DNA of 56,937 nt from Streptomyces sp. ADI95-17 (GTDB taxonomy: Bacteria; Actinomycetota; Actinomycetes; Streptomycetales; Streptomycetaceae), in the NCBI RefSeq assembly GCF_003846175.1, contig NZ_ML123045.1, forward strand, positions 969,038-1,025,974, read 5' to 3'. The position numbers and the translations under genes were made by a program. Shown here one piece after another: positions 1-9,347 of this stretch; positions within the stretch are counted from its first letter, which is position 1, and each line of letters opens with the position of its first letter. A model generated the notes under the pieces. That model saw nothing but the letters and a program-made list of their open reading frames with translations, did no database searches and was not told the origin of the DNA.

Positions 1-104
1 CGGGCTGGAAGCGACGTCGGGACGGGGGAGCGACGCGTCGGGCGGGGTGGAGGCGAGGTTTCGGGACCGCGTGGGAGCGAGGTGCCGAGAGGCTGAGGGG
101 ACGG

Positions 105-153
105 CAGGAGGGCCCGGGCGGACTGGTTTCTGGTGTCCGGCCGGGCCCTCCTG
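105..153 (-). terminator. hairpin downstream of ileS
   Basis: A 13-bp perfect inverted repeat (arms 105-117 and 141-153, GC-rich) lies 12 nt past the ileS stop codon. No T-run follows it on the minus strand, which is usual for Streptomyces terminators. I see no gene in the remaining bases 1-104. Confidence 0.6.
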
Positions 154-164
154 TTGTTCGCGGG

Positions 165-3100
165 TTACTGCTCCGTCTTGCGGAGGCGGAACGCCAGGGC
201 CAGGCCCTCGTCCTCGAACGGCTCGCCGTACGTCGGGTCCGCCTGGCCCTGGGCGTAGTCCAGGGCCAGGACCTCGTCCGCGATCAGGGCCGCGTGCTCG
301 GTCAGGGCCTCCACCGTGGCGGGGGAGGCCGACGTCCAACGGACGGCGATGCGGTCGGCGACGTCCAGGCCGCTGTTCTTACGGGCCTCCTGGATGAGGC
401 GGATCGCGTCACGGGCGAGGCCCGCGCGCCGCAGCTCCGGGGTGATCTCCAGGTCCAGGGCGACCGTCGCGCCCGAGTCGGACGCCACCGACCAGCCCTC
501 GCGCGGGGTCTCGGTGATGATCACCTCGTCTGGGGAGAGGGCGACCGTCTCACCGTCCACCTCGACCGAGGCCGTGCCCTCGCGCAGGGCCAGCGAGAGG
601 GCCGCCGCGTCGGCGTTCGCGACCGCCTTGGCCACCGCCTGGACGCCCTTGCCGAACCGCTTGCCGAGCGCCCGGAAGTTCGCCTTCGCGGTCGTGTCGA
701 CCAGCGAGCCGCCGACCTCGGAGAGCGAGGCCAGCGAGGAGACGTTCAGCTCCTCCGTGATCTGGGCGTGCAGCTCGGGGGAGAGCGTCTCGAAGCCGGA
801 CGCCGCGACCAGGGCGCGGGACAGCGGCTGACGGGTCTTCACACCGGACTCGGCGCGGGTGGCCCGGCCCAGCTCGACCAGGCGGCGGACCAGAGCCATC
901 TGCGTGGAGAGGGCGGGGTCGATCGCCGACAGGTCCGCCTTCGGCCAGGTGGAGAGGTGGACCGACTCGGGGGCGTCCGGAGTGACCGGGACGACCAGGT
1001 CCTGCCAGACCTGCTCGGTGATGAACGGGGTGAGCGGGGCCATCAGCCGGGTCACCGTCTCGACGACCTCGTGCAGGGTCCGCAGCGCCGCCTTGTCGCC
1101 CTGCCAGAAGCGGCGGCGCGAGCGGCGTACGTACCAGTTGGACAGGTCGTCGACGAAGGCGGACAGCAGTTTGCCGGCGCGCTGGGTGTCGTAGCCCTCC
1201 AGAGCCTGCGTGACCTGGTCCACCAGCGCGTTCAGCTCGCTCAGCAGCCAGCGGTCCAGGACCGTGCGGTCCGCCGGGGCCGGGTCGGCCGCGGACGGCG
1301 CCCAGTTCGATGTACGGGCGTACAGGGCCTGGAAGGCGACCGTGTTCCAGTACGTGAGGAGCGTCTTGCGGACGACCTCCTGGATGGTGCCGTGACCGAC
1401 GCGCCGCGCCGCCCACGGGGAGCCGCCGGCCGCCATGAACCAGCGGACCGCGTCGGCGCCGTGCCGGTCCATGAGCGGGATCGGTTCGAGGGTGTTGCCC
1501 AGGTGCTTGGACATCTTCCGGCCGTCCTCGGCGAGGATGTGGCCCAGGCAGACCACGTTCTCGTAGGACGACTTGTCGAAGACCAGGGTGCCGACCGCCA
1601 TCAGCGTGTAGAACCAGCCGCGGGTCTGGTCGATGGCCTCCGAGATGAACTGCGCCGGGTAACGGCTCTCGAAGAGCTCCTTGTTCTTGTACGGGTAGCC
1701 CCACTGCGCGAACGGCATCGAGCCCGAGTCGTACCAGGCGTCGATGACCTCCGGGACGCGGTACGCCTCCAGCTGGCAGTTCTCGTGCGTGCAGGTGAAC
1801 GTGATCTCGTCGATGAACGGGCGGTGCGGGTCGAGGCCCGAGAGGTCGGTGCCGGCCAGCTCGCCGAGCTCGGTGCGGGAGCCCACGCAGGTGAGGTGGC
1901 CGTCCTCGCAGCGCCAGATCGGCAGCGGGGTGCCCCAGTAGCGGTTGCGGGACAGCGCCCAGTCGACGTTGTTGTTCAGCCAGTCGCCGAAGCGGCCGTT
2001 CTTGACGGAGTCCGGGAACCAGTTGGTCTTCTCGTTCTCCTGGAGCAGCCGGTCCTTGATTGCGGTCGTGCGGATGTACCAGGACGGCTGCGCGTAGTAG
2101 AGCAGCGCGGTGTGGCAGCGCCAGCAGTGCGGGTAGCTGTGCTCGTACGGGACGTGCCGGAAGAGCTTGCCGCGGGCGGCCAGGTCCTCGGTGAGCGCCT
2201 CGTCGGCCTTCTTGAAGAAGACCCCGCCGACCAGCGGCAGGCCCTCCTCGAAGGTGCCGTCGGGGCGGACCGGGTTCACGACCGGCAGACCGTAGGAGCG
2301 GCAGACGACGAGGTCGTCGGCGCCGAAGGCGGGGGACTGGTGGACCAGACCCGTACCGTCCTCGGTCGTCACGTACTCGGCGTTGACCACGTAGTGCGCC
2401 TCGGCGGGGAAGTCCACCAGGGTGAAGGGGCGCTCGTAGGTCCAGCGCTCCATCTCGCGGCCGGTGAAGCTCTCGCCGGTGGTCTCCCAGCCCTCGCCCA
2501 GCGCCTTCTCGACCAGCGGCTGCGCGACGACGAGCTTCTCCTCGCCGTCGGTCGCGACGACATAGGTGACGTCGGGGTGCGCAGCGACGGCGGTGTTGGA
2601 GACCAGGGTCCAGGGGGTGGTCGTCCAGATGAGCAGGGAGGCTTCGCCGGCCAGCGGGCCGGAGGTGAGGGGGAAGCGGACGAAGACCGACGGGTCGACG
2701 ACCGTCTCGTACCCCTGGGCCAGCTCGTGGTCGGAGAGGCCGGTGCCGCAGCGGGGGCACCAGGGGGCGACACGGTGGTCCTGGACCAGCAGGCCCTTGT
2801 TGAAGATCTCCTTCAGCGACCACCAGACCGACTCGACGTACTCGGGGTCCATCGTGCGGTACGCGTCGTCGAGGTCGACCCAGTAGCCCATGCGGGTCGT
2901 GAGGTCGGTGAACGCGTCGGTGTGGCGGGTCACGGACTCACGGCACTTGGCGTTGAACTCGGCGATGCCGTACGCCTCGATGTCCTTCTTGCCGTTGAAG
3001 CCCAGCTCCTTCTCGACCGCGAGCTCGACCGGCAGTCCGTGGCAGTCCCAGCCGGCCTTGCGGCCGACGTGGTAGCCCTGCATGGTCCGGAAGCGGGGGA

Positions 3101-3314
3101 AGACGTCCTTGAAGACGCGGGCCTCGATGTGGTGGGCGCCGGGCATGCCGTTGGCGGTGGGCGGGCCCTCGTAGAAGACCCACTCGGGGCGTCCCTCGGA
3201 CTGTTCGAGGCTCTTGGCGAAGACCTTGCTGTCGCGCCAGAAATCGAGCACGGCGTGCTCCAGCGCGGGCAGGTCGACCTGGGCGGGTACCTGGTGGTAC
3301 TGCGGCGATGTCAT
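165..3314 (-). CDS. ileS: isoleucyl-tRNA synthetase
   Basis: Class I aminoacyl-tRNA synthetase that charges tRNA-Ile in the cytoplasm. The 1049-residue length fits the long IleRS type common in actinobacteria. The HIGH-equivalent GAHH is at residues 59-62 and the KMSKH loop at 600-604. Between them lies the CP1 editing insert, and Cys pairs (CPRC, CWRC) sit in the middle of the protein. The C-terminal part is the anticodon-binding helical domain. An in-frame GTG at 3491 gives a longer reading frame, but that extension covers the T-box leader. The ATG at 3314 is chosen because GGAGGAAG (3322-3329) sits just upstream and family homology starts there. The gene is transcribed alone, with a hairpin past its stop. 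A divergent gap of about 540 nt separates it from the DksA-like gene. Confidence 0.97.
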   Translation of the reverse strand: MTSPQYHQVPAQVDLPALEHAVLDFWRDSKVFAKSLEQSEGRPEWVFYEGPPTANGMPGAHHIEARVFKDVFPRFRTMQGYHVGRKAGWDCHGLPVELAVEKELGFNGKKDIEAYGIAEFNAKCRESVTRHTDAFTDLTTRMGYWVDLDDAYRTMDPEYVESVWWSLKEIFNKGLLVQDHRVAPWCPRCGTGLSDHELAQGYETVVDPSVFVRFPLTSGPLAGEASLLIWTTTPWTLVSNTAVAAHPDVTYVVATDGEEKLVVAQPLVEKALGEGWETTGESFTGREMERWTYERPFTLVDFPAEAHYVVNAEYVTTEDGTGLVHQSPAFGADDLVVCRSYGLPVVNPVRPDGTFEEGLPLVGGVFFKKADEALTEDLAARGKLFRHVPYEHSYPHCWRCHTALLYYAQPSWYIRTTAIKDRLLQENEKTNWFPDSVKNGRFGDWLNNNVDWALSRNRYWGTPLPIWRCEDGHLTCVGSRTELGELAGTDLSGLDPHRPFIDEITFTCTHENCQLEAYRVPEVIDAWYDSGSMPFAQWGYPYKNKELFESRYPAQFISEAIDQTRGWFYTLMAVGTLVFDKSSYENVVCLGHILAEDGRKMSKHLGNTLEPIPLMDRHGADAVRWFMAAGGSPWAARRVGHGTIQEVVRKTLLTYWNTVAFQALYARTSNWAPSAADPAPADRTVLDRWLLSELNALVDQVTQALEGYDTQRAGKLLSAFVDDLSNWYVRRSRRRFWQGDKAALRTLHEVVETVTRLMAPLTPFITEQVWQDLVVPVTPDAPESVHLSTWPKADLSAIDPALSTQMALVRRLVELGRATRAESGVKTRQPLSRALVAASGFETLSPELHAQITEELNVSSLASLSEVGGSLVDTTAKANFRALGKRFGKGVQAVAKAVANADAAALSLALREGTASVEVDGETVALSPDEVIITETPREGWSVASDSGATVALDLEITPELRRAGLARDAIRLIQEARKNSGLDVADRIAVRWTSASPATVEALTEHAALIADEVLALDYAQGQADPTYGEPFEDEGLALAFRLRKTEQ

Positions 3315-3530
3315 GGGCGGACTTCCTCCGGCGGACGTTTTCCACTTCCGTCGGAGGGACGAGGGCCTCATCGGCTCCCGCGGTACCACCCTCCTTGGCC
3401 CCGGGTGTGCGCCCGTGGCCCCCTCATTGGGGCGCGATGCCGGTTCTACTTGCCTGGCGGCGTTCTTCCGACGGCTCCGGGTGATCTTCACGACGCGCTC
3501 GCCCCCGGGCTTCCACCGTCCCCGGGTCGC
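3315..3530 (-). promoter_or_regulatory. T-box riboswitch controlling ileS, translational type
   Basis: The minus strand carries the T-box core GGTGGTACCGCG at 3379-3390, about 65 nt before the ileS start. Further upstream an AGATCAC loop holds an ATC (Ile) triplet at 3483-3485, flanked by short CCGGG/CCCGG arms, as expected for the ultrashort stem I of actinobacterial ileS T-boxes. The motif CCCTCC (read at about 3358-3353) can pair either with GGAGGG in the T-box arm (3394-3389) or with the ileS Shine-Dalgarno GGAGG (3329-3325). That fits a switch in which uncharged tRNA-Ile frees the ribosome binding site. The outer limits of the element are approximate. Confidence 0.85.
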
Positions 3531-3854
3531 TCCTGGCTGCGTACGACGCTACTCGTCCCATCCACGCCTCTCGCTGAGGCCAGTGTACGGGCCCGTACGG
3601 GGGACGGCCGACCGGTTTAACGCGGCGGACGGGGCATGACCCGAATGGCCAGACGCGGGTGCACGGAGTCCGGGAGGGGCGTGCGGAGGCGGATTACCCG
3701 GCCGTGAGCTGGGCACAACGGATGCAGGCAGGTCGGGATCCGGGCGCGGGGAGGAGCGATTCGGCGGCGTGCCCCGTTGCCGCGGGGCTGGGGTCGATTT
3801 ATCGTCCCAGCACGATTCGCGTGCAAGATCACAATATGTGAAGGGGCCGCGGCC
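3531..3854. other. intergenic region with divergent promoters
   Basis: Non-coding spacer between the ileS leader and the DksA-like gene. On the minus strand TACACT (3582-3587) is a plausible -10 for the T-box transcript. On the plus strand CAATAT (around 3832-3837) just before the DksA-like gene is a plausible -10. The longer open frames crossing this segment have no recognisable protein content. Confidence 0.4.
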
Positions 3855-4673
3855 ATGGTGGCGAAGAAGACCGCCGCAAAGAAGACGGCGTCGGCCGGAT
3901 CCACGGGCGCGGCGGCCGGGGAGACGGGTGGCGACGCGGGCATGGAGACCGTCCCGGAGGCCGGTGCGACGAAGACCGCCGCGACGAAGGCCGCGGCGGG
4001 GAGAACCGCCGCGAAGAAGACGGCGTCCAGGAAGGCGGCGGCCGTCGAGCAGGCGGACGCCGGGCACGAGGCGCCGCTCAAGAAGGCACCTGCGAAGAAG
4101 AGCGCAGCCAAGAAGGCTTCGAAGAAGGCCGCCGACGCGGCCGAGGGGGCGGCCGAGGCCGCCGGGAAGACGGGAGCCCACACGGTGGTAGCCAAGAAGA
4201 GCGCGGCCCGGACCCGCACGGCCGGCACGGGCGGGGCGCCCGTGCCCCCGGCCCGCGGGGCCGCCGCGACAGCCCCCGGCGAGCTGGCGGTCCGGCCGGG
4301 CGAGGACCCCTGGACCCCGGAGGAGGTCGCCGAGGCGCGGGCCGAGCTGAGCAGCGAGACCTTGCGGCTGCGCAGTGAACTGGAGGCCGCGAGCGCCGCG
4401 CTCGCCGGGCTGATGCGCGACTCCGGCGACGGCGCGGGTGACGACGAGGCGGACACCGGCACCAAGAACATCACCCGCGAGCACGAGATGTCGCTCGCCG
4501 CCAACGCCCAGGAGATGCTGGAGCAGACCGAGCGGGCGCTGGCCCGGCTCGACGCCGGGACGTACGGACTGTGCGAGATCTGCGGCAACCCGATCGGGAA
4601 GGCGCGGATGCAGGCGTTCCCGCGCGCCACGCTCTGTGTCGAGGACAAACAGAAGCAGGAGCGACGCGGTTGA
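3855..4673 (+). CDS. TraR/DksA-type zinc finger protein with Lys/Ala-rich N-terminal tail
   Basis: Predicted 272-residue protein. Residues 1 to about 130 are a low-complexity, strongly basic tail of AKKTA-, AKKSA- and KKA-type repeats resembling histone H1 or HU C-terminal tails. After a Pro/Ala linker, the C-terminal 90 residues form the DksA/TraR-like region: a helical coiled-coil hairpin and a zinc finger. The finger has C240, C243 and C261, but the expected fourth Cys is Asp264 (C-x2-C ... C-x2-D). The fold suggests an RNA-polymerase secondary-channel or DNA-associated regulator, and the basic tail suggests nucleic-acid binding; both are inference. The ATG at 3855 follows GAAGGGG. A start further upstream (3777) is less likely because it lacks a ribosome site and would encode the promoter region. 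Confidence 0.85.
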   Translation: MVAKKTAAKKTASAGSTGAAAGETGGDAGMETVPEAGATKTAATKAAAGRTAAKKTASRKAAAVEQADAGHEAPLKKAPAKKSAAKKASKKAADAAEGAAEAAGKTGAHTVVAKKSAARTRTAGTGGAPVPPARGAAATAPGELAVRPGEDPWTPEEVAEARAELSSETLRLRSELEAASAALAGLMRDSGDGAGDDEADTGTKNITREHEMSLAANAQEMLEQTERALARLDAGTYGLCEICGNPIGKARMQAFPRATLCVEDKQKQERRG

Positions 4674-4731
4674 TCCCGGGCGGTGTGTCGTACCCTCGTC
4701 CTCAGTCAGGAACCTAGGTTGAGGGATTCAC

Positions 4732-5334
4732 GTGGCAGAGGCGGAGCGCATCATCGGTACGCCGGACATCCCCGATGCTGAGGGGACAGAAGGGGACGAG
4801 GCCGCGGACCGGGCCGAGGGACAGGTCGAGGAGACCGCCCCGGGCAGGGGCAAGCGCAAGATCATGGTGCTCTTCGCCGTGGCCGTGCTCGCCTATCTCC
4901 TCGACCTGAGCAGCAAGATGATCGTGGTCGCGAAGCTGGAGCACCACGAGCCGATCGAGCTCATCGGCGACTGGCTCCAGCTCAGCGCGATCCGTAACGC
5001 CGGCGCCGCGTTCGGCATCGGCGAGGCGTTCACCATCATCTTCACGTGCATCGCGGCGACCGTCATCGTGGTGATCGCCCGGCTCGCGCGCAAGCTCTAC
5101 AGCCTGCCGTGGGCCATCGCGCTCGGCCTGCTGCTCGGCGGTGCGCTCGGCAACCTCACCGACCGCATCTTCCGCGCCCCCGGCACCTTCCAGGGCGCGG
5201 TGGTGGACTTCATCGCCCCTGCTCACTTCGCCGTTTTCAACCTCGCGGACTCCGCGATCGTCTGCGGCGGCATCCTCATCGTGATCCTTTCCTTCAAGGG
5301 CCTGGACCCCGACGGCACCGTGCACAAGGACTAG
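4732..5334 (+). CDS. lspA: lipoprotein signal peptidase (signal peptidase II)
   Basis: Membrane aspartyl protease that removes the signal peptide from prolipoproteins after Lgt has lipidated the lipobox Cys; lgt is also in this window at 49.2 kb. The 200 residues contain four hydrophobic segments. Catalytic aspartates are Asp144 in NLTDR and Asp173 in FNLADS, and the conserved RNAGAAFG is at 88-95. A hydrophilic acidic extension of about 40 residues precedes the first helix, a common actinobacterial feature. The GTG start follows GAGGG. A TACCCT hexamer about 40 nt upstream may be the -10. The RluA-type gene begins 23 nt after the stop. Confidence 0.95.
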   Translation: MAEAERIIGTPDIPDAEGTEGDEAADRAEGQVEETAPGRGKRKIMVLFAVAVLAYLLDLSSKMIVVAKLEHHEPIELIGDWLQLSAIRNAGAAFGIGEAFTIIFTCIAATVIVVIARLARKLYSLPWAIALGLLLGGALGNLTDRIFRAPGTFQGAVVDFIAPAHFAVFNLADSAIVCGGILIVILSFKGLDPDGTVHKD

Positions 5335-5345
5335 TGCCGGCAAGG

Positions 5346-5351
5346 CATACT
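5346..5351 (+). promoter_or_regulatory. candidate -10 hexamer for a leaderless transcript
   Basis: CATACT sits exactly 6 nt before the GTG of the pseudouridine synthase gene and no Shine-Dalgarno is visible. This fits a leaderless mRNA starting at the GTG. Confidence 0.35.
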
Positions 5352-5357
5352 CGACAG

Positions 5358-6299
5358 GTGAGTACGTATCCCGAGGTCCGAACCCTGCCCGTACCCGACG
5401 GTCTGGAGGGCGAGCGTGTCGACGCCGCCATCTCCCGGATGTTCGGTTTCTCCCGCACCAAGGCCGCCGAGCTGGCGGCCGCCGGGAAGGTGCAGGTGGA
5501 CGGCTCGGTGGTCGGGAAGTCCGAGCGGGTCCAGGGCGGGGCCTGGCTGGAAGTGGAGATGCCGCAGGCGCCCGCTCCCGTGCAGATCGTCGCCGAGCCC
5601 GTCGAGGGCATGGAGATCGTGCACGACGACGACGACATCGTCGTGATCGTGAAGCCGGTCGGCGTCGCCGCCCACCCGAGCCCCGGCTGGACCGGCACGA
5701 CCGTCATCGGCGGTCTCGCCGCCGCCGGGTACCGGATCTCGACGTCCGGCGCCGCCGAGCGCCAGGGCATCGTCCACCGCCTCGACGTCGGCACCTCCGG
5801 CCTGATGGTCGTCGCCAAGTCCGAACGGGCCTACACCCTGCTGAAGGCGCAGTTCCGCGACCGGGTCGTGGAGAAGAAGTACAACGCGCTGGTGCAGGGC
5901 CACCCGGACCCGATGAGCGGCACCATCGACGCCCCCATCGGGCGCCACCCCAACCACGACTACAAGTGGGCCGTCACGGCCGAGGGCAAGCCCTCCGTGA
6001 CGCACTACGACCTCATCGAGGCCTACCGCTCCGCCAGCCTCCTGGACATCAAGCTGGAGACGGGCCGTACGCACCAGATCCGGGTGCACATGTCCGCCCA
6101 CCGCCACCCCTGCGTCGGCGACCTCACCTACGGCGCCGACCCGACGATGGCCAAGCGCCTCGGCCTGACCCGGCAGTGGCTGCACGCCGTCCGGCTCGGC
6201 TTCGAGCACCCGTCCGACGGCAGCTGGGTGGAGTTCACCAGCGGCTACCCGGACGACCTCCAGCAGGCCCTGGACAAGATCGCGGCGGAGAGCGAATGA
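5358..6299 (+). CDS. RluA-family pseudouridine synthase (RluD-like)
   Basis: Converts specific uridines in structured RNA, probably 23S rRNA, to pseudouridine. The 313 residues contain an N-terminal S4 RNA-binding domain (roughly 15-75) and then the RluA catalytic domain with the motif [10 protein letters not shown] (H140 to L149). Asp143 is the catalytic residue. The lspA-S4/RluA order is widely conserved in bacteria. The GTG at 5358 is taken as start because the reading frame upstream of it runs through lspA and carries no family homology. The stop overlaps the start of the next gene (ATGA), so the acetyltransferase is probably co-translated. The exact target uridine cannot be read from the sequence. 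Confidence 0.93.
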   Translation: MSTYPEVRTLPVPDGLEGERVDAAISRMFGFSRTKAAELAAAGKVQVDGSVVGKSERVQGGAWLEVEMPQAPAPVQIVAEPVEGMEIVHDDDDIVVIVKPVGVAAHPSPGWTGTTVIGGLAAAGYRISTSGAAERQGIVHRLDVGTSGLMVVAKSERAYTLLKAQFRDRVVEKKYNALVQGHPDPMSGTIDAPIGRHPNHDYKWAVTAEGKPSVTHYDLIEAYRSASLLDIKLETGRTHQIRVHMSAHRHPCVGDLTYGADPTMAKRLGLTRQWLHAVRLGFEHPSDGSWVEFTSGYPDDLQQALDKIAAESE

Positions 6300-6778
6300 C
6301 CTCGGAGCCCGCCCCGTACACCACGCGCACCGTCGTCGACGAGCAGGACCTCGCGGCCTGCTTCCTGGTCCGCAAGGCCGTCTTCGTCGGTGAGCAGGAG
6401 GTGCCCGAGGAGATCGAGTACGACGAGCTCGACGCGGTCGCCCTGCATGTCGTCGCCGTCGCGGCGGACGGCTCGGCGCTGGGCACCGGGCGGCTGCTGC
6501 ACGGTCCGGCCGCCGCCGGCCGGACCGGCGGCGACCCGGCCGTCGGCTCGCTCGGCAGGCTCGCGGTGACCAGGGAGGCGCGCGGCCTCGGGGTCGGTGG
6601 CGCGCTGGTCCGGGCCATCGAGGACGCGGCCCGTGGGCTGGGTCTGGACGCCGTCGACCTGCACGCCCAGACCCATGCGCTCGGCTTCTACGAACGCCTC
6701 GGCTATGTCGCGTACGGCCCCGAGTTCCCGGACGCGGGCATCCCCCACCGGGCGATGCGCCGAGCCCTGCGGGACTGA
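6296..6778 (+). CDS. GNAT-family N-acetyltransferase
   Basis: A 160-residue cytoplasmic acetyl-CoA-dependent acetyltransferase of the ElaA/YjcF-like type. Visible GNAT features are an N-terminal [17 protein letters not shown] segment, the central beta strand with [19 protein letters not shown] (acetyl-CoA pyrophosphate-binding R/Q-x-x-G-x-G/A-like loop) and a C-terminal GFYERLGYV strand. It overlaps the RluA gene by ATGA and probably forms its operon partner. The substrate is unknown. It ends 13 nt before the convergent GH95-like gene. Confidence 0.85.
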   Translation: MTSEPAPYTTRTVVDEQDLAACFLVRKAVFVGEQEVPEEIEYDELDAVALHVVAVAADGSALGTGRLLHGPAAAGRTGGDPAVGSLGRLAVTREARGLGVGGALVRAIEDAARGLGLDAVDLHAQTHALGFYERLGYVAYGPEFPDAGIPHRAMRRALRD

Positions 6779-6791
6779 GGCGCGGACAGCC

Positions 6792-9107
6792 CTACCCCGG
6801 CAGGCCCCAGCGGGTCCACGTGCCGTTCGACGGCACGTCGCGCGGGACCGTCCGCGGGCGGGGAGCGCCCCGCGGAGTGATCACCGCCGTGGCGCCGCGC
6901 GGCAGGGCGAGCGTGATCCGGCCCGGCCCGGTCTCCCGCCAGCGCAGGGGGCGCCCGTGCGCGTCCCGTACCTCGATCCGGCCCGTGACCGAGTGGTCCA
7001 GGGTCAGCGGTGCGCCCGCCTCGCTGTGCACCCGTACCCAGCGCGTGGCACCGCCCGAGCGGTCCGCGTCCACCAGGAAGGCGCCCTGGGTGCGCAGTGA
7101 CGCGATCGAGGCGTCCGCCCAGCGCGCCGAGACGGACGGGAAGACCTTCACCACCCCCTCGTGGCTCTGCACCACCATGTCGAGCATCGACTGAGCAGCG
7201 GACAGCGGGCTCTCCAGGGCCAGGTTCCTGCCCTCCCGGTACATCGTGTTGACCGTCATCGCGCAGTCCGCGACCACGTTCAGATCGGTGAAGAAGGTCA
7301 GGAAGTCGAGGGCCTTCTCCGGCTCGTCCATGGTTGAGTACATGGACGAGGCGGTGGCGTAGCTGTAGCCGTGCCACAGCTCCTGCATGGAGACCCAGTG
7401 GTCCATGGAGCGCCGCATCACCTCACGGTCTTCCGCCCGGTCCCAGCTCCGTTCGCGCAGCGGGTACAGCCACAGCAGGTGCGAGTGGTGCCGGTGCGAG
7501 CCCGCCAGCGGGACGTCCTTGCCGATCATGACGCCGGCCGCCGGGTCCTCGGCGTACGGGGCGAGGCGCCGCTCGATGTCCTGCCAGCGCTTCAGCCTCG
7601 GATCACCGTTGCGCAGCAGCTGCGCCGAGGCGATCAGGGTGCGCACTCCCCAGCGGATCAGCGAGAGGTCGTAGGTGCAGTCCGCGGCGTTGGCGTACTC
7701 GGGGGAGCGGGTCTCCGGCAGGTGCAGCCTGCCGTCCGGGCCCTCGTGCAGGAAGTGCGCGTAGAAGTTGATGGCCTTGGCGAGGATCGGGTACACCACG
7801 TCGCGCAGCACCGGCAGGTCCATGGAGTGCCGGTAGGACTGCCAGACGTTGTGCAGGGCCCAGGTGAGATTGCCGAAGTTGTCGGAGACGTGGGAGGAGC
7901 CGGGGGCGCCGACGTCGTAGGTGTCGCCCGCGCGCAGCTGCCAGTCGGAGGGGTGGCCCAGCGCGTAGCTCTCGCCGTCGCGGTAATCGGCCGGGACCGA
8001 GGTGGGGAGGTGGTGCTCGAAGCGGCGGAACGCGCCCGTCACCGAGTCGAGTTCGGGGTGGTTGGAGCCGTGGATCGGGGCCATGCCGATCTGGACGTTG
8101 AGGTTCCACCAGACCGCGGTCCAGTTGTTGCCGACCTCGGGGAACCAGGGACCCCATTCGGAGATCGTCGGGCCGTCGGCCCTGGTCGACGCGGCGAGCT
8201 TGTAGAGCTGGATGAGGTAGAAACTCTGCAGCCGCTTGTCCGGCACGGAGAGGAAGCTGCGCCGGTAGTACGCGTGCCACCAGCGGCGGTGCCGCTCCAC
8301 CAGCCGGTCCGGTTCGGTGGCCAGGGTGCGGTCCACGGCCCGCAGCGCGTCGGCCGTCGCCTCGGACACCCGGCCGGGGAAGCGGTACACGAGGTGCGCG
8401 GCGAGCAGCCGGCCGGTGCCCTCGCGCCGCTCGCGCCAGGCCGTGGTCCAGCCGCCGCCGGCCAGCAGCGGTTGCTCGACGAAGCCGTCGCCGGTGCGGG
8501 GATCCGGATTGGGCGTGTAGTCCTCGGGCCTGCCGCTGGTACGGGTGGTGGCGGCCCGCAGCCACTGGAAGCTCCAGGCCGCGGACTCCTCGCCGGGGGT
8601 GGGGCGGGTGGAGACCAGCAGGGCCCCGGTGTCGTTGTGGACCAGGGCGGAGAAGGCCAGCGAGCCCCGGGTGGTGGTGACGGTGCCGTGCAGTTCGGCG
8701 TCGTACAGGTCCAGCGTCCAGTCGACGTCGGTGATCTCCCCGGCGAGGGTCAGGGTGAAGTACCCGACGGGGAGGCGGGAGAAGCCGATGCCGCCGCGCC
8801 ACTGGCCGCGCTGGTCCTGCACCTGGCTGTGACTGATCATCAGCTTCAGCGTGTTCGCGGTCGTCCCGGCGTACAGCTGGGCGCCGAGCTGTCCGTTGGC
8901 GAGGAACGGGGCCTCCTGCCAGCCTGTGGGGAGCGTGCGCCAGGTCATCGCGGCGTCGCGGACGGTCCGCTCGTGGATGTCGATGTCCGGATGCTCCGTC
9001 GGTACGGGGCCGGCCGCCGCCCATGCGGTACGGGAGCCGGCCAGCCAGAGTGCGGATGTTCCGGCAGCGGCGGTGGAGACGAAATGCCTTCGGGAGAACG
9101 CGGTCAC
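6792..9107 (-). CDS. Tat-exported glycoside hydrolase, GH95-like
   Basis: Predicted 771-residue secreted protein. The N-terminus has a twin-arginine signal (SRRHF followed by an Ala-rich hydrophobic stretch to an AWA-A cleavage region). The mature part follows the GH95 layout: an N-terminal beta-sandwich (LPTGW..PFLANGQLGA..), an (alpha/alpha)6 barrel with WWNLNVQIGM and HRHHSHLLWLYPL, and a C-terminal beta region. GH95 enzymes act on alpha-L-fucosides or galactosides. Two usual active-site positions look altered: the second Asn of the N-x-N motif is Gln, and the QIDGNFG aspartate position reads LALESPL. The substrate may therefore differ. The GTG at 9107 is preferred because AGGAGAG lies 5 nt upstream; an ATG at 9128 would add seven residues. 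A divergent promoter region of about 240 nt separates it from the antiporter gene. Confidence 0.75.
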   Translation of the reverse strand: MTAFSRRHFVSTAAAGTSALWLAGSRTAWAAAGPVPTEHPDIDIHERTVRDAAMTWRTLPTGWQEAPFLANGQLGAQLYAGTTANTLKLMISHSQVQDQRGQWRGGIGFSRLPVGYFTLTLAGEITDVDWTLDLYDAELHGTVTTTRGSLAFSALVHNDTGALLVSTRPTPGEESAAWSFQWLRAATTRTSGRPEDYTPNPDPRTGDGFVEQPLLAGGGWTTAWRERREGTGRLLAAHLVYRFPGRVSEATADALRAVDRTLATEPDRLVERHRRWWHAYYRRSFLSVPDKRLQSFYLIQLYKLAASTRADGPTISEWGPWFPEVGNNWTAVWWNLNVQIGMAPIHGSNHPELDSVTGAFRRFEHHLPTSVPADYRDGESYALGHPSDWQLRAGDTYDVGAPGSSHVSDNFGNLTWALHNVWQSYRHSMDLPVLRDVVYPILAKAINFYAHFLHEGPDGRLHLPETRSPEYANAADCTYDLSLIRWGVRTLIASAQLLRNGDPRLKRWQDIERRLAPYAEDPAAGVMIGKDVPLAGSHRHHSHLLWLYPLRERSWDRAEDREVMRRSMDHWVSMQELWHGYSYATASSMYSTMDEPEKALDFLTFFTDLNVVADCAMTVNTMYREGRNLALESPLSAAQSMLDMVVQSHEGVVKVFPSVSARWADASIASLRTQGAFLVDADRSGGATRWVRVHSEAGAPLTLDHSVTGRIEVRDAHGRPLRWRETGPGRITLALPRGATAVITPRGAPRPRTVPRDVPSNGTWTRWGLPG

Positions 9108-9347
9108 GGGGTCTCTCCTGCCAGTCATGTACGTGGTGAGAGTTCTTGTCCTTGAATCACGCACGCCGCATACTGCCCGCCCCGAGGAGGCAGCGGAAGA
9201 GGTTCGACCGCAGATACATCGGAGGAATGCTGGTCGAGGAGGCGGGAATCGGGGGGTGTTGTCTGGATTACGGGCCCTGCGTGGCAGGCTTTGACTCCAG
9301 TTCCGCCGATCACAGGGATCGGTGCCCCGCCCCCCGGAAGGCCTCCC

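Noticed and set aside
294..3620. A 1108-codon open frame on the plus strand opposite ileS
   Set aside because: Its translation is low-complexity Arg/Gly/Val sequence and it exactly shadows ileS. Long antisense frames arise from the codon bias of GC-rich genes.
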